64,000 nt of DNA from JAJVHZ01 sp041395385. GTDB taxonomy: Bacteria > Pseudomonadota > Gammaproteobacteria > JAJPIJ01. This document shows, piece by piece, positions 43,576 through 52,072 of this stretch. The stretch lies in contig JAWLAN010000021.1 of assembly GCA_041395385.1 (NCBI GenBank), positions 35,817 through 99,816 of the forward strand. The letters run 5' to 3'. How positions within the stretch are numbered: the first letter of the stretch is position 1; every line of letters starts with the position of its first letter. Below the pieces are notes generated by a model. The model saw only the letters and a list, made by a program, of their open reading frames with translations, searched no databases and was not told the DNA's origin. The translations under genes were made by a program, and so were the position numbers.

Positions 43576-45075
43576 ATGAACGCCCCGGAAAACATCGACT
43601 GGGTGAGGCAGGCGGCCCTGCTGAAACCGCGCACCAGGTGCTACATCGACGGCCGTTTCGTGGCTGCGGCGAGCGGCGAGACCTTCGCCTGTACGAGCCC
43701 GGTGGACGGGCGCGAGCTGGCGCAGGTTGCGCGCGGCGGCGCGGCGGACGTCGAATACGCAGTGGCGAGCGCGCGCGCCGCCTTCGAGGATGGCCGCTGG
43801 TCGCGCCAGCCGCCGGCACAGCGCAAGCGCGTCCTGCAGGCCTTTGCCGCCTCGATCCTCCAGCATGGCGAGGAGCTCGCGCTGACCGAAACGCTCGACA
43901 TGGGCAAGCCCATACGCTTCAGTCTCAGCGTCGACGTCGCCGCGACCGCGCGCTGCATCAACTGGTACGCGGAGGCCATCGACAAGGTCTATGACGAGAT
44001 CGCGCCCACCGCCCCCTCGGCGCTGGCGCTGATCATGCGCGAGCCCATCGGTGTAGTCGGCGCCATCGTGCCCTGGAACTATCCGATGATCATGGCCGCC
44101 TGGAAGCTCGGGCCGGCGCTCGCGACGGGCAACTCGGTGGTGCTCAAGCCCAGCGAAAAGTCGCCGCTCAGCGCCTTGCGGCTGGCCGAGCTCGCGGTCG
44201 AGGCGGGCATTCCTCCGGGCGTGCTCAACGTCGTGCCCGGTTACGGCCAGGAGGCCGGCGAGGCGCTGGCGCTGCACATGGACGTGGATGCGATCGGATT
44301 CACGGGCTCCACGCGCGTGGGGCGACGCATGCTCGAGTACGCCGGCCGCAGTAACCTGAAGCGCGTCTACAACGAGCTCGGCGGGAAATCCGCGTTCGTC
44401 GTCTTTCCCGATTTCGACGATCTCGACCGCGCCGCGAAGACCGCGGCCGGCTGCATGTTCTTCAACCAGGGCGAGTCGTGCAATGCGCCCTCGCGGTTGC
44501 TGGTCCACGAGGCCATCGCGGAGGAATTCCTGCAGCGCGTCGTGGCCGAGGCGCCCGCCTATGAACCGGCCGACCCCCTGAACGTGAACACGGTGATGGG
44601 CGCGCTCGTCGATGACGGGCAGCTGAAGACGGTGATGCGCTACATCGAGGCGGGCAACGGGGAGGGCGCGCGCTGCGTCGTCGGCGGCCGCCGCGCGCGG
44701 CAGGCGAGCGGCGGCTACTACGTGGAGCCGACCGTTTTCGACGGTGTGCGCAACGACATGACCATCGCCCGCGAGGAGATCTTCGGGCCGGTGCTGAGCG
44801 TCATCCGGTTCCGCGACGAGGCCGAGGCGATCGCCATCGCCAATGGTACGAGCTACGGTCTGCAGGCGAGCGTGTGGACCTCGAGCATCGACCGCGCCCA
44901 TCGGGTCGCACGGTCACTGCGGGCCGGCACCGTGCACGTGAACCAGTACGACGAGGACGACATCACCGTCCCGTTCGGCGGTTACAAGCAGTCCGGAAAC
45001 GGCCGCGACAAGTCGCTGCACGCGTTCGAGAAGTACACGGAACTGAAGACGACCTGGATTCGATTGCAGATGTGA
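43576..45075 (+). CDS. puuC: gamma-glutamyl-gamma-aminobutyraldehyde dehydrogenase (PuuC-like)
   Basis: PuuC oxidises gamma-glutamyl-gamma-aminobutyraldehyde to the acid in the glutamylated putrescine pathway. The 499-residue ALDH has VPWNYPMIMAAWKLGPAL, the NAD-binding GFTGSTRVGR, general base E267 in NELGGKS and nucleophile C302 in NQGESCNAPSR. Placement right after puuR and the neighbouring puuA, puuB and puuD genes support the specific assignment. It could accept other aldehydes. Confidence 0.88.
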   Translation: MNAPENIDWVRQAALLKPRTRCYIDGRFVAAASGETFACTSPVDGRELAQVARGGAADVEYAVASARAAFEDGRWSRQPPAQRKRVLQAFAASILQHGEELALTETLDMGKPIRFSLSVDVAATARCINWYAEAIDKVYDEIAPTAPSALALIMREPIGVVGAIVPWNYPMIMAAWKLGPALATGNSVVLKPSEKSPLSALRLAELAVEAGIPPGVLNVVPGYGQEAGEALALHMDVDAIGFTGSTRVGRRMLEYAGRSNLKRVYNELGGKSAFVVFPDFDDLDRAAKTAAGCMFFNQGESCNAPSRLLVHEAIAEEFLQRVVAEAPAYEPADPLNVNTVMGALVDDGQLKTVMRYIEAGNGEGARCVVGGRRARQASGGYYVEPTVFDGVRNDMTIAREEIFGPVLSVIRFRDEAEAIAIANGTSYGLQASVWTSSIDRAHRVARSLRAGTVHVNQYDEDDITVPFGGYKQSGNGRDKSLHAFEKYTELKTTWIRLQM

Positions 45076-45178
45076 CCAGGAGCAATGCGTCGCGAGGGAT
45101 GCGCAAGACGGAGCGGCGGCTCCACCGCTCATCGCCTAATACCGAGAGCAATGGTAACGACCCATGAGGAGAGCAGGC

Positions 45179-46333
45179 ATGAAAATGAAAAGACATATTG
45201 CCGGGAGGGCAATCGTAGTGATGAGCGCGGCGCTGGCCGGCACGATGCTGTCGGCGGCGGCATCGGCCGAAGAGGACAAGTTCGTCGATATCGTCGCATG
45301 GCCCGGCTACATCGAGCGCGGCGAGACCGACAAGGCCTACGACTGGGTAACCGACTTCGAGAAGGCGAGCGGATGCCAGGTGCGGGTGAAGACCGCCAAC
45401 ACCTCCGATGAAATGGTCGCGCTCATGAACGAGGGTGGCTTCGATCTGGTCACCGCTTCCGGCGACGCCAGTCTGCGCCTCATTGCCGGCGGCCGGGTGC
45501 AGGAGGTCGACGTTTCGAAGATCCCCAGCTGGAACACGGTCGACGAGCGGTTGCAGAACGCACCCTGGCACACCGTCGACGGCAAGCACTACGGCGTGCC
45601 CTACCAGTGGGGCCCGAACGTGCTGATGTACAACACCAACGTCTTCAAGGAGCCGCCGACGAGCTGGAGGGCGGTCTTCGAACCGATGGACCTGCCGGAC
45701 GGGAAGCCCAACCAGGGTCGCGTGCAGGCCTACGACGGCCCCATCTACATCGCCGACGCGGCGCTCTACCTCAAGCACCACAAGCCGGAGCTGGGCATCA
45801 AGGACCCCTACGAGCTCAACGAGGATCAGTACAAGGCGGCGCTCGATCTGATGCGCGGCCAGCGCAAGCTCGTCTCGCGCTACTGGCACGACGCCATGAT
45901 CCAGGTGGACGATTTCACCAACGAGGGCGTGGTTGCCTCCTCGAGCTGGCCCTTCCAGGTGAATCTGCTGAAGTCCAAGGGTGCGCCGGTGGCCAGCGTC
46001 GTGCCCGAGGAGGGCGCGACCGGGTGGGCAGACACCACCATGATGCACGTCGACGCGCCCCATCCGGGCTGCGCCTACAAGTGGCTGGAGCATTCGCTCA
46101 ACCCGAAGCTGCAGGGAGACCTCGCCGCCTGGTTCGGATCGGTGCCGGTGGTGCTGGCGGCCTGCAACGGCAACCCGCTGCTGACCGACGAAGGCTGCGC
46201 CACCAATGGCCTGAATCTCTTCGAGAAGATCAGCTTCTGGAAGACGCCGGTGTCGAAGTGCGCTTCGCAGGGTGAATGCGTGCCGTATTACCGCTGGGTG
46301 ACGGACTCCATCGCCGTCATCGGCGGACGGTAG
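45179..46333 (+). CDS. polyamine-type ABC transporter substrate-binding protein (YdcS-like)
   Basis: This is a periplasmic binding protein of about 384 residues with a signal peptide (AIVVMSAALAGTMLSAAASA) and PotD-family features such as VAWPGYIERGETD, FDLVTASGD and GVPYQWGPNVLMYNT. The order of this and the next four genes is that of the E. coli ydcSTUV-patD operon, suggesting import of putrescine or a related amine. The ATG at 45179 has AGGAG at 7 bases. Four cysteines near the C-terminus could form disulfides. Confidence 0.88.
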   Translation: MKMKRHIAGRAIVVMSAALAGTMLSAAASAEEDKFVDIVAWPGYIERGETDKAYDWVTDFEKASGCQVRVKTANTSDEMVALMNEGGFDLVTASGDASLRLIAGGRVQEVDVSKIPSWNTVDERLQNAPWHTVDGKHYGVPYQWGPNVLMYNTNVFKEPPTSWRAVFEPMDLPDGKPNQGRVQAYDGPIYIADAALYLKHHKPELGIKDPYELNEDQYKAALDLMRGQRKLVSRYWHDAMIQVDDFTNEGVVASSSWPFQVNLLKSKGAPVASVVPEEGATGWADTTMMHVDAPHPGCAYKWLEHSLNPKLQGDLAAWFGSVPVVLAACNGNPLLTDEGCATNGLNLFEKISFWKTPVSKCASQGECVPYYRWVTDSIAVIGGR

Positions 46334-46399
46334 GGCCACGGGATCCGGGGGGCGGCCCGACTGCGTGCCCAGCCACGCAGCGGGAGCCGCTCCCCGCGC

Positions 46400-47449
46400 A
46401 TGATGGCCGAGCCGGTTCCGGCAGTGCAGTTCATCGGCGCGTCGCGTCATTACGGTGACGTGCGCGCCGTGGACGCCGTCGACCTGGCGATCCGGGACGC
46501 CGAGTTCTTCGCCATGCTCGGGCCGTCCGGCTCCGGCAAGACCACCTGCCTGCGCCTCATTGCCGGCTTCGAGCAGCCTGACGCGGGGCGCGTGCTGATC
46601 CACGGTCGCGAGATGCAGGGTGTTCCGCCCTACGAACGCGACGTCAACACCGTATTCCAGGATTACGCGCTGTTCCCGCACCTGAGCGTGCTCGACAACG
46701 TCGCCTACGGGCTGATGGTTCGCAAGGTACCGCGCCACGAGCGGCATCGCCGCGCGGAGGAGGCCCTGGAGATGGTGCAGCTCGCCGGTTTCGGTGCCCG
46801 CAGGCCGGCGCAGCTCTCGGGCGGCCAGCGACAACGCGTGGCGCTCGCGCGCGCGCTGGTGAATCACCCGCGCGTGCTGTTGCTCGATGAGCCCCTCGGC
46901 GCTCTGGATCTGAAGCTGCGCGAACAGATGCGGGCGGAGCTGAAGGCGCTGCAGCGCCGCGTCGGTATCACCTTCATCTTCGTGACGCACGATCAGGAGG
47001 AGGCGCTGGGCATGAGCGATCGGCTGGCCGTATTCAACCATGGTCGCATCGAACAGCTGGGCACGCCCGCGCAGGTGTACGGCGATCCGCAGACCGAGTT
47101 CGTCGCCCGTTTCGTCGGTGTTTCCAACATCCTCGCCCCGGAGGTCACGCAGCGCTACGCCGGCGTGACGGCTGCCGCCGCATTGCGGCCGGAGCGCATC
47201 GGGGTACGCCCGGAAGGCGCCCCCGTGCCCGAGGGCGAATGCCATGCGCGAGGCACGGTCTCACGGATCGAATTCCTGGGCGCCACCACGCGCCTGGATG
47301 TCGCGCTCGACGACGGCACCGTACTGACGGTGATGGCGCAGAACAACGCGCCGAACGGCAGCGCAGCCCTGCGGGCGGGCGATCGCGCGCAGGTGTGCTG
47401 GCGCCGCGAGGACCTGCGGGTGCTCAACGCGGCCAAGGCGTCGGCATGA
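46400..47449 (+). CDS. polyamine-type ABC transporter ATP-binding protein (YdcT-like)
   Basis: The 349-residue ATPase has Walker A GPSGSGKTT (about 42-50), Q-loop VFQDYALFPH, signature LSGGQRQRVALARAL, Walker B VLLLDEPLGALD and H-loop VTHDQEEAL. A C-terminal TOBE domain follows. The PotA/YdcT type is clear. It energises the binding protein before it and the two permeases after it. An ATG one codon on (46403) is equally possible. Confidence 0.93.
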   Translation: MMAEPVPAVQFIGASRHYGDVRAVDAVDLAIRDAEFFAMLGPSGSGKTTCLRLIAGFEQPDAGRVLIHGREMQGVPPYERDVNTVFQDYALFPHLSVLDNVAYGLMVRKVPRHERHRRAEEALEMVQLAGFGARRPAQLSGGQRQRVALARALVNHPRVLLLDEPLGALDLKLREQMRAELKALQRRVGITFIFVTHDQEEALGMSDRLAVFNHGRIEQLGTPAQVYGDPQTEFVARFVGVSNILAPEVTQRYAGVTAAAALRPERIGVRPEGAPVPEGECHARGTVSRIEFLGATTRLDVALDDGTVLTVMAQNNAPNGSAALRAGDRAQVCWRREDLRVLNAAKASA

Positions 47450-47572
47450 GGACCGTTCACCGGCGAAATCCGGGTTCTCCGGGCGCGGCCGCAGCGGTCG
47501 GCAGCGCGAGCGATCGCGCCCGGCGCAACGTCCCATCGGGGCGTGAGGCGGGTTGGCGCCACCCGCCCGCCG

Positions 47573-48538
47573 ATGTCCGTCGGACCGCCGGCGGCGGAGC
47601 AAATCGTGTCGGTTGCCGCCGCTGAGCCGCGCGGCCTGCGCACCCTGTCCGGCTTCTTCTATCGCCGGCCCGGGTGGCTGCTCGCGCTCTTGCTGGCGCC
47701 GCCGCTGCTCTGGCTCGGCGTGGTCTACCTCGGGTCGCTGCTCGCGTTGCTGGCGCAGAGCTTCTTCTACATCGACGAGTTCTCCGGGCGCATCGTCCGC
47801 GAGCTGTCCCTGCAGACTTACGGGCAGCTGTTCACCGCCGCCAACCTCGACATCATTCTGCGCACGACCCTGATGGCGGCAGCGGTCAGCGTCACGGACG
47901 CGGTCATCGCCTTTCCGATCGCCTACTACGTGGCGCGCTACGCCAGCGCCCCGATGCGCGCGTTTTTCTACCTTGGAGTCATGTTGCCGCTGTGGTCGAG
48001 CTACCTCGTGAAGGTCTACGCCTGGAAGCTCATCCTGGCCAAGGAGGGGGTGGTGAGCTGGACGTTCGCGGAACTGCACCTGACCTGGCTGCTCGATGCG
48101 ATGCTCGCCGTCCCGGTGATCGGCGGCAGTTCGCTGTCGACCTCCTACGTCGGCACCTACCTGGTGTTCTGCTACGTCTGGCTGCCTTTCATGATCCTGC
48201 CGATCCAGGCGGCGCTGGAGCGCGTGCCGAAGACACTGATCGAAGCCTCCGCCGATCTGGGCGCGCCGCCGCGGGACACCTTCCGCAACGTCATCCTGCC
48301 CCTGGCGCTGCCCGGGGTGATTGCGGGCTCGATATTCACGTTTTCGCTGACGCTGGGCGACTACATCATCCCGCAGATCGTCGGCTCGTCGCGCTATTTC
48401 ATCGGTCAGGCGGTCTACCAACACCAGGGCACGGCGGGGAACATTCCCATGGCCGCCGCGATGTCGATCGTTCCGATCGTCATCATGGCCGTCTATCTCA
48501 CCATCGCCAAGCGCAAGGGGGCGTTCGATGCGCTCTAG
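47573..48538 (+). CDS. polyamine-type ABC transporter permease 1 (YdcU-like)
   Basis: The inner-membrane permease of about 321 residues has six helices and the EAA loop IEASADLGAPPRDTFRNVILPLALPGV, where it meets the ATPase. Its N-terminal helix is LLALLLAPPLLWLGVVYLGS. The ATG at 47573 is preferred over a GTG at 47543. The stop overlaps the next permease by 11 bases. Confidence 0.92.
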   Translation: MSVGPPAAEQIVSVAAAEPRGLRTLSGFFYRRPGWLLALLLAPPLLWLGVVYLGSLLALLAQSFFYIDEFSGRIVRELSLQTYGQLFTAANLDIILRTTLMAAAVSVTDAVIAFPIAYYVARYASAPMRAFFYLGVMLPLWSSYLVKVYAWKLILAKEGVVSWTFAELHLTWLLDAMLAVPVIGGSSLSTSYVGTYLVFCYVWLPFMILPIQAALERVPKTLIEASADLGAPPRDTFRNVILPLALPGVIAGSIFTFSLTLGDYIIPQIVGSSRYFIGQAVYQHQGTAGNIPMAAAMSIVPIVIMAVYLTIAKRKGAFDAL

Positions 48539-49337
48539 GTCCGGTGCGGGCTGGGGTCTGAAGGCCGCCGCGGTCGCCGGTTTGTTGTTCCTGCACGTGC
48601 CGTTGCTGTTCATCCTCCTGTACGCCTTCACCACGGAGGACAAGTCCTACGCGTTTCCGCCTCCGGGGCTGACCATGAAGTGGTTCGCGGTTGCCTGGCA
48701 GCGCGTGGATGTCTGGCAGGCGCTTGTCCTGTCGCTGAAGGTGGCCGCGGTGGCCACGGCGATGGCGATGGTGCTCGGCACGCTGGCGGCCGCCGCAGTC
48801 TATCGCGGGCGGTTCTTCGGGCGGGAGACCATCTCGCTGCTGCTGATACTCCCGATCGCGCTGCCCGGCATCGTCACCGGAATCTCGCTGCGCTCGGCGT
48901 TCAGCCTCCTGGAGATCCCCTTCAGCTTCTGGACGATCGTGCTCGGGCACGCGACCTTCTGCATCGTGGTCGTCTACAACAACGTCATCGCGCGCTTCCG
49001 CAGGACGTCGGCGTCGCTGATCGAAGCATCCATGGATCTGGGCGCGGATGGATTCCAGACCTTCCGCTACGTCGTGCTGCCGAACATCGCCACCGCGCTG
49101 CTCGCCGGCGGAATGCTCGCCTTCGCACTGTCCTTCGACGAAGTCATCGTCACCACCTTTACGGCCGGGCAGAGCGCGACGCTGCCGATCTGGATGCTGG
49201 AGGAGCTGGTTCGGCCGCGGCAGCGCCCGGTGACCAATGTGGTTGCGGTCGCCGTCATCGCTGTTACGATGGTGCCGATACTTCTCGCCTTTTATCTTAC
49301 GCGCGGTACGGAAACGACCGCCGGAGCCGGTAAATGA
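48528..49337 (+). CDS. polyamine-type ABC transporter permease 2 (YdcV-like)
   Basis: The 269-residue permease has six predicted helices and an EAA loop IEASMDLGADGFQTFRYVVLPNI. FSLTLGDY of permease 1 is paralleled by FALSFDEVIVTTF here, a mark of the PotC/PotI/YdcV type. It completes the transporter, and a PatD-type dehydrogenase follows directly, as in E. coli. Confidence 0.92.
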   Translation: MRSRSGAGWGLKAAAVAGLLFLHVPLLFILLYAFTTEDKSYAFPPPGLTMKWFAVAWQRVDVWQALVLSLKVAAVATAMAMVLGTLAAAAVYRGRFFGRETISLLLILPIALPGIVTGISLRSAFSLLEIPFSFWTIVLGHATFCIVVVYNNVIARFRRTSASLIEASMDLGADGFQTFRYVVLPNIATALLAGGMLAFALSFDEVIVTTFTAGQSATLPIWMLEELVRPRQRPVTNVVAVAVIAVTMVPILLAFYLTRGTETTAGAGK

Positions 49338-49362
49338 CCATCAACCCATGGGGATTAGCAAA

Positions 49363-50787
49363 ATGATCACAGACATGCTCATCAACGGTTCTTTGCAGCG
49401 CGGCGCGGGCGGTGACTACGACGTTCTGAATCCGGCGACAGGCAAGTCGCTGGTGAAGGTGCCGCAGGCGAGCGCCGGACAGATCGGTGAGGCCGTCGCC
49501 GCCGCGCAGGCCGCCTTCGCGGGCTGGTCGCGCACCACGCCGCAGGAACGCTCGATGGCCCTGCTGAAGCTGGCCGACAGGATCGAGGCCAATGCCGAGA
49601 TGCTGGCGCGGCTGGAGTCGCAGAACTGCGGCAAGCCATACGCGCGCGTGCTCGCCGACGAGCTGCCGGCCGTCGTCGATGTCTTCCGCTATTTCGCCGG
49701 CGCCGTGCGCTGCATGACGGGCATGGCGGCCGACGAGTATCTACCCGGCTTCACCAGCATGATCCGCCGCGACCCGGTCGGAGTCGTCGGCTCCATCGCG
49801 CCATGGAATTACCCGCTGATGATGGCGGCTTGGAAGATCGCGCCGGCCATCGGCGCGGGCAACACCATCGTGCTGAAACCGTCCGAACAGACGCCGCTGA
49901 CGACGCTGAAACTCGCCGAGATGGCCAATGAGCTCCTGCCGCCCGGCGTGTTCAACGTGGTCACCGGTGTGGGCGATCCCGTGGGCACGACGCTCATCAA
50001 CCACCCCGGCGTGAAGATGATCTCGCTGACCGGCAGCATCGCCACGGGCTACAAGGTGCTGGAGGCGGCCTCGAAGAGCATCAAGCGCACTCACCTGGAG
50101 CTCGGCGGCAAGGCCCCGGTGATCGTATTCGACGACGCCGATCTCGAGGAGGTGGTGCAGGGAGTTCGGGTGTTCGGCTATTACAACGCCGGCCAGGATT
50201 GCACCGCAGCATGCCGCATCTACGCCGGCGAAAAGATCTACGAAAAGCTGGTGGCGGATCTCGGCAGCGCGGTGTCCACGATCAAGTTCGGGCAGCCCGA
50301 GGACGAGCAGTCCGAGATCGGGCCGCTCATCAGCGCCCGCCAGCGCGAGCGCGTGGCGGGCTTCGTCGAGCGCGCCAGCGCCCAGAAGCACATCGAGGTG
50401 GTCACCGGCGGCAAGGTCGCCGCGGGCGGCGGCTTTTTCTACGAACCCACGGTGGTGGCCGGCGCGACCCAGGACGACGAGATCGTGCGCAAGGAGGTCT
50501 TCGGCCCGGTCGTCTCAGTCACGCGCTTCAGCGACGTCGAGCAGGCCGTCGACTGGGCCAACGACTCCGACTACGGGCTCGCCTCCTCGGTGTGGAGCCG
50601 CGATATCTCCAAGGCGATGCAGGTGGCCGCGCGGCTCCAATACGGATGCACGTGGGTCAACACGCATTTCATGCTGTGCTCGGAGATGCCGCACGGCGGC
50701 TTCAAGCAATCCGGCTACGGCAAGGATCTGTCCATGTACGCGCTGGAGGATTACACCACCGTGCGTCACGTGATGGTGAAGCTGTAG
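49363..50787 (+). CDS. patD: gamma-aminobutyraldehyde dehydrogenase (PatD/YdcW-like)
   Basis: PatD oxidises 4-aminobutanal (from putrescine transamination) to GABA. From the ATG at 49363 (GGGG 10 bases upstream) the protein has 474 residues, the same length as E. coli PatD. General base E246 lies in HLELGGKAPV and nucleophile C280 in GQDCTAACR. NTHFMLCSEMPHGGFKQSGYG follows. Its place after ydcSTUV-like genes supports the assignment. A longer frame to 49237 overlaps the permease and is rejected. Confidence 0.92.
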   Translation: MITDMLINGSLQRGAGGDYDVLNPATGKSLVKVPQASAGQIGEAVAAAQAAFAGWSRTTPQERSMALLKLADRIEANAEMLARLESQNCGKPYARVLADELPAVVDVFRYFAGAVRCMTGMAADEYLPGFTSMIRRDPVGVVGSIAPWNYPLMMAAWKIAPAIGAGNTIVLKPSEQTPLTTLKLAEMANELLPPGVFNVVTGVGDPVGTTLINHPGVKMISLTGSIATGYKVLEAASKSIKRTHLELGGKAPVIVFDDADLEEVVQGVRVFGYYNAGQDCTAACRIYAGEKIYEKLVADLGSAVSTIKFGQPEDEQSEIGPLISARQRERVAGFVERASAQKHIEVVTGGKVAAGGGFFYEPTVVAGATQDDEIVRKEVFGPVVSVTRFSDVEQAVDWANDSDYGLASSVWSRDISKAMQVAARLQYGCTWVNTHFMLCSEMPHGGFKQSGYGKDLSMYALEDYTTVRHVMVKL

Positions 50788-50849
50788 GCCGGGGAGATGC
50801 GCTGGGGGGCGGGGCGCGCGGGTCCGCCCGGTGGCGAGGCGGCCGGGCG

Positions 50850-51407
50850 TTGGAGTCGCTGACGGAACTTCCCGCGGGGTTGCCCGTCCCCACCGATGAC
50901 GGGGCATGCGATCACCTGCTCGGGGCCCGGTTGCCGGCGGTGGCCTTGCCGTCGACGGCGGGTGGTTGCGTCGAGCTCTCGCGGGTGGCCGGGACGGCGG
51001 TCGTATTCTGCTATCCGATGACCGGCCGCCCGGAAATGCCGCTGCCGGCAGGATGGGATCTCATCCCGGGCGCGCGGGGCTGCACGCCGCAGGCCTGCGC
51101 TTTTCGCGATGCGTACTCGGATATCAGCAAGATGGGGGCCGGAGTATTCGGGGTGAGCACGCAGGACACCGGGTACCAGCGCGAGGCGGCCAGCCGCATG
51201 CATCTGCCATTTCCTTTGCTCAGTGATTCCGGGGAGGAATTCTCCCGGGCGCTGCGGTTGCCGATGCTGGAGGTCGATGGTATGCGACTCATCAGGCGAC
51301 TGACGCTCATCACCGCGGATGGCGTCATCCGGAAGGTGTTCTATCCGGTATTCCCGCCGGACCGGAACGCGGCGGCGGCCCTGCAGTGGTTGCGGGAGCA
51401 TGGCTAG
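50850..51407 (+). CDS. peroxiredoxin (AhpC/TSA type) within the polyamine region
   Basis: The protein of about 185 residues has a thioredoxin-like fold: VVFCYPMTGRPEMPLPAGWD, then IPGARGCTPQACAFRD with the presumed peroxidatic and resolving cysteines five apart, then GVFGVSTQD and FPLLSDSGEEFSRAL. Such proteins reduce peroxides using thioredoxin or similar donors. PuuB-type oxidases release hydrogen peroxide, so a peroxide sink beside them makes sense (inference). No ATG fits; TTG at 50850 or 50880 is the likely start. Confidence 0.8.
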   Translation: MESLTELPAGLPVPTDDGACDHLLGARLPAVALPSTAGGCVELSRVAGTAVVFCYPMTGRPEMPLPAGWDLIPGARGCTPQACAFRDAYSDISKMGAGVFGVSTQDTGYQREAASRMHLPFPLLSDSGEEFSRALRLPMLEVDGMRLIRRLTLITADGVIRKVFYPVFPPDRNAAAALQWLREHG

Positions 51408-52017
51408 GATAGGCGCGGATCGCGGTCCGCCACGGAAAGGGCACCAGGATCGTTACGCGAGCTTCGCCGAGCTCGCCGCGATGGAGCGCGAGGGCGTGGA
51501 TTATCGCGTCCTCATTCGCGAGGTCGAGGGCGCGTCAGTCGCGGTGGTGACGCCGCACGGCGGAGGGATCGAACGAGGCACGACGCAGATCGCGCGCGCC
51601 ATCGCCGGTGATGTCCTGCACCTCTACGTCTTCGAGGGCCTGAAGACACGCGGCAATTTCGACGCCCTGCACATAACCAGCCGCCGGTTCGACGAGCCGC
51701 GCTGCCTGGATCTCCTCGCCCGGAGCGAGACGGTGCTCACCGTGCACGGATGCGTAGGGTTCGACGAGCGCGTCTACATCGGCGGGCTGCACGAGGCGCT
51801 GAAGTGGCGCATCGCGCAGGCCCTGGCGTCGATCGGGGTGGAGGCATGGCTCTCGAATCACAACTTCCCGGCCACCGATCCGGAGAACATCTGCAACCGC
51901 GGCCGCTGCGGTCGCGGTGTGCAGCTGGAGTTCACCACCGGCCTTCGCCGGCTGATGCAATACGGAAATCTCGCGGCATCCATACGAAACGCCGTCGTGG
52001 GCGCGCTCGATCGCTGA
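51400..52017 (+). CDS. poly-gamma-glutamate hydrolase family protein (DUF867-like)
   Basis: The protein of about 205 residues has TPHGGGIERGTTQIARAIAG, a likely zinc-binding His/Glu pair, then LHITSRRFDEPRCL and TVHGCVGFDERVYIGGL. The C-terminal LEFTTGLRRLM resembles the last metal-site segment of this family. Phage PghP relatives cut gamma-glutamyl bonds in poly-gamma-glutamate. The ATG overlaps the peroxiredoxin stop, so the two are co-translated. The local context of gamma-glutamylated polyamines suggests it may act on gamma-glutamyl amides; this is inference. Confidence 0.75.
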   Translation: MARIGADRGPPRKGHQDRYASFAELAAMEREGVDYRVLIREVEGASVAVVTPHGGGIERGTTQIARAIAGDVLHLYVFEGLKTRGNFDALHITSRRFDEPRCLDLLARSETVLTVHGCVGFDERVYIGGLHEALKWRIAQALASIGVEAWLSNHNFPATDPENICNRGRCGRGVQLEFTTGLRRLMQYGNLAASIRNAVVGALDR

Positions 52018-52072
52018 TCGGACGGGCGCCGGCGATTAGCGCGGGAATACGGCCGGATCGCCAGGTGCGTGA

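Noticed and set aside
50199..50850. Frame extension of the peroxiredoxin gene far into patD
   Set aside because: It is out of frame with patD and its product is Arg/Gly-rich; only the part after about 50850 resembles a protein family.
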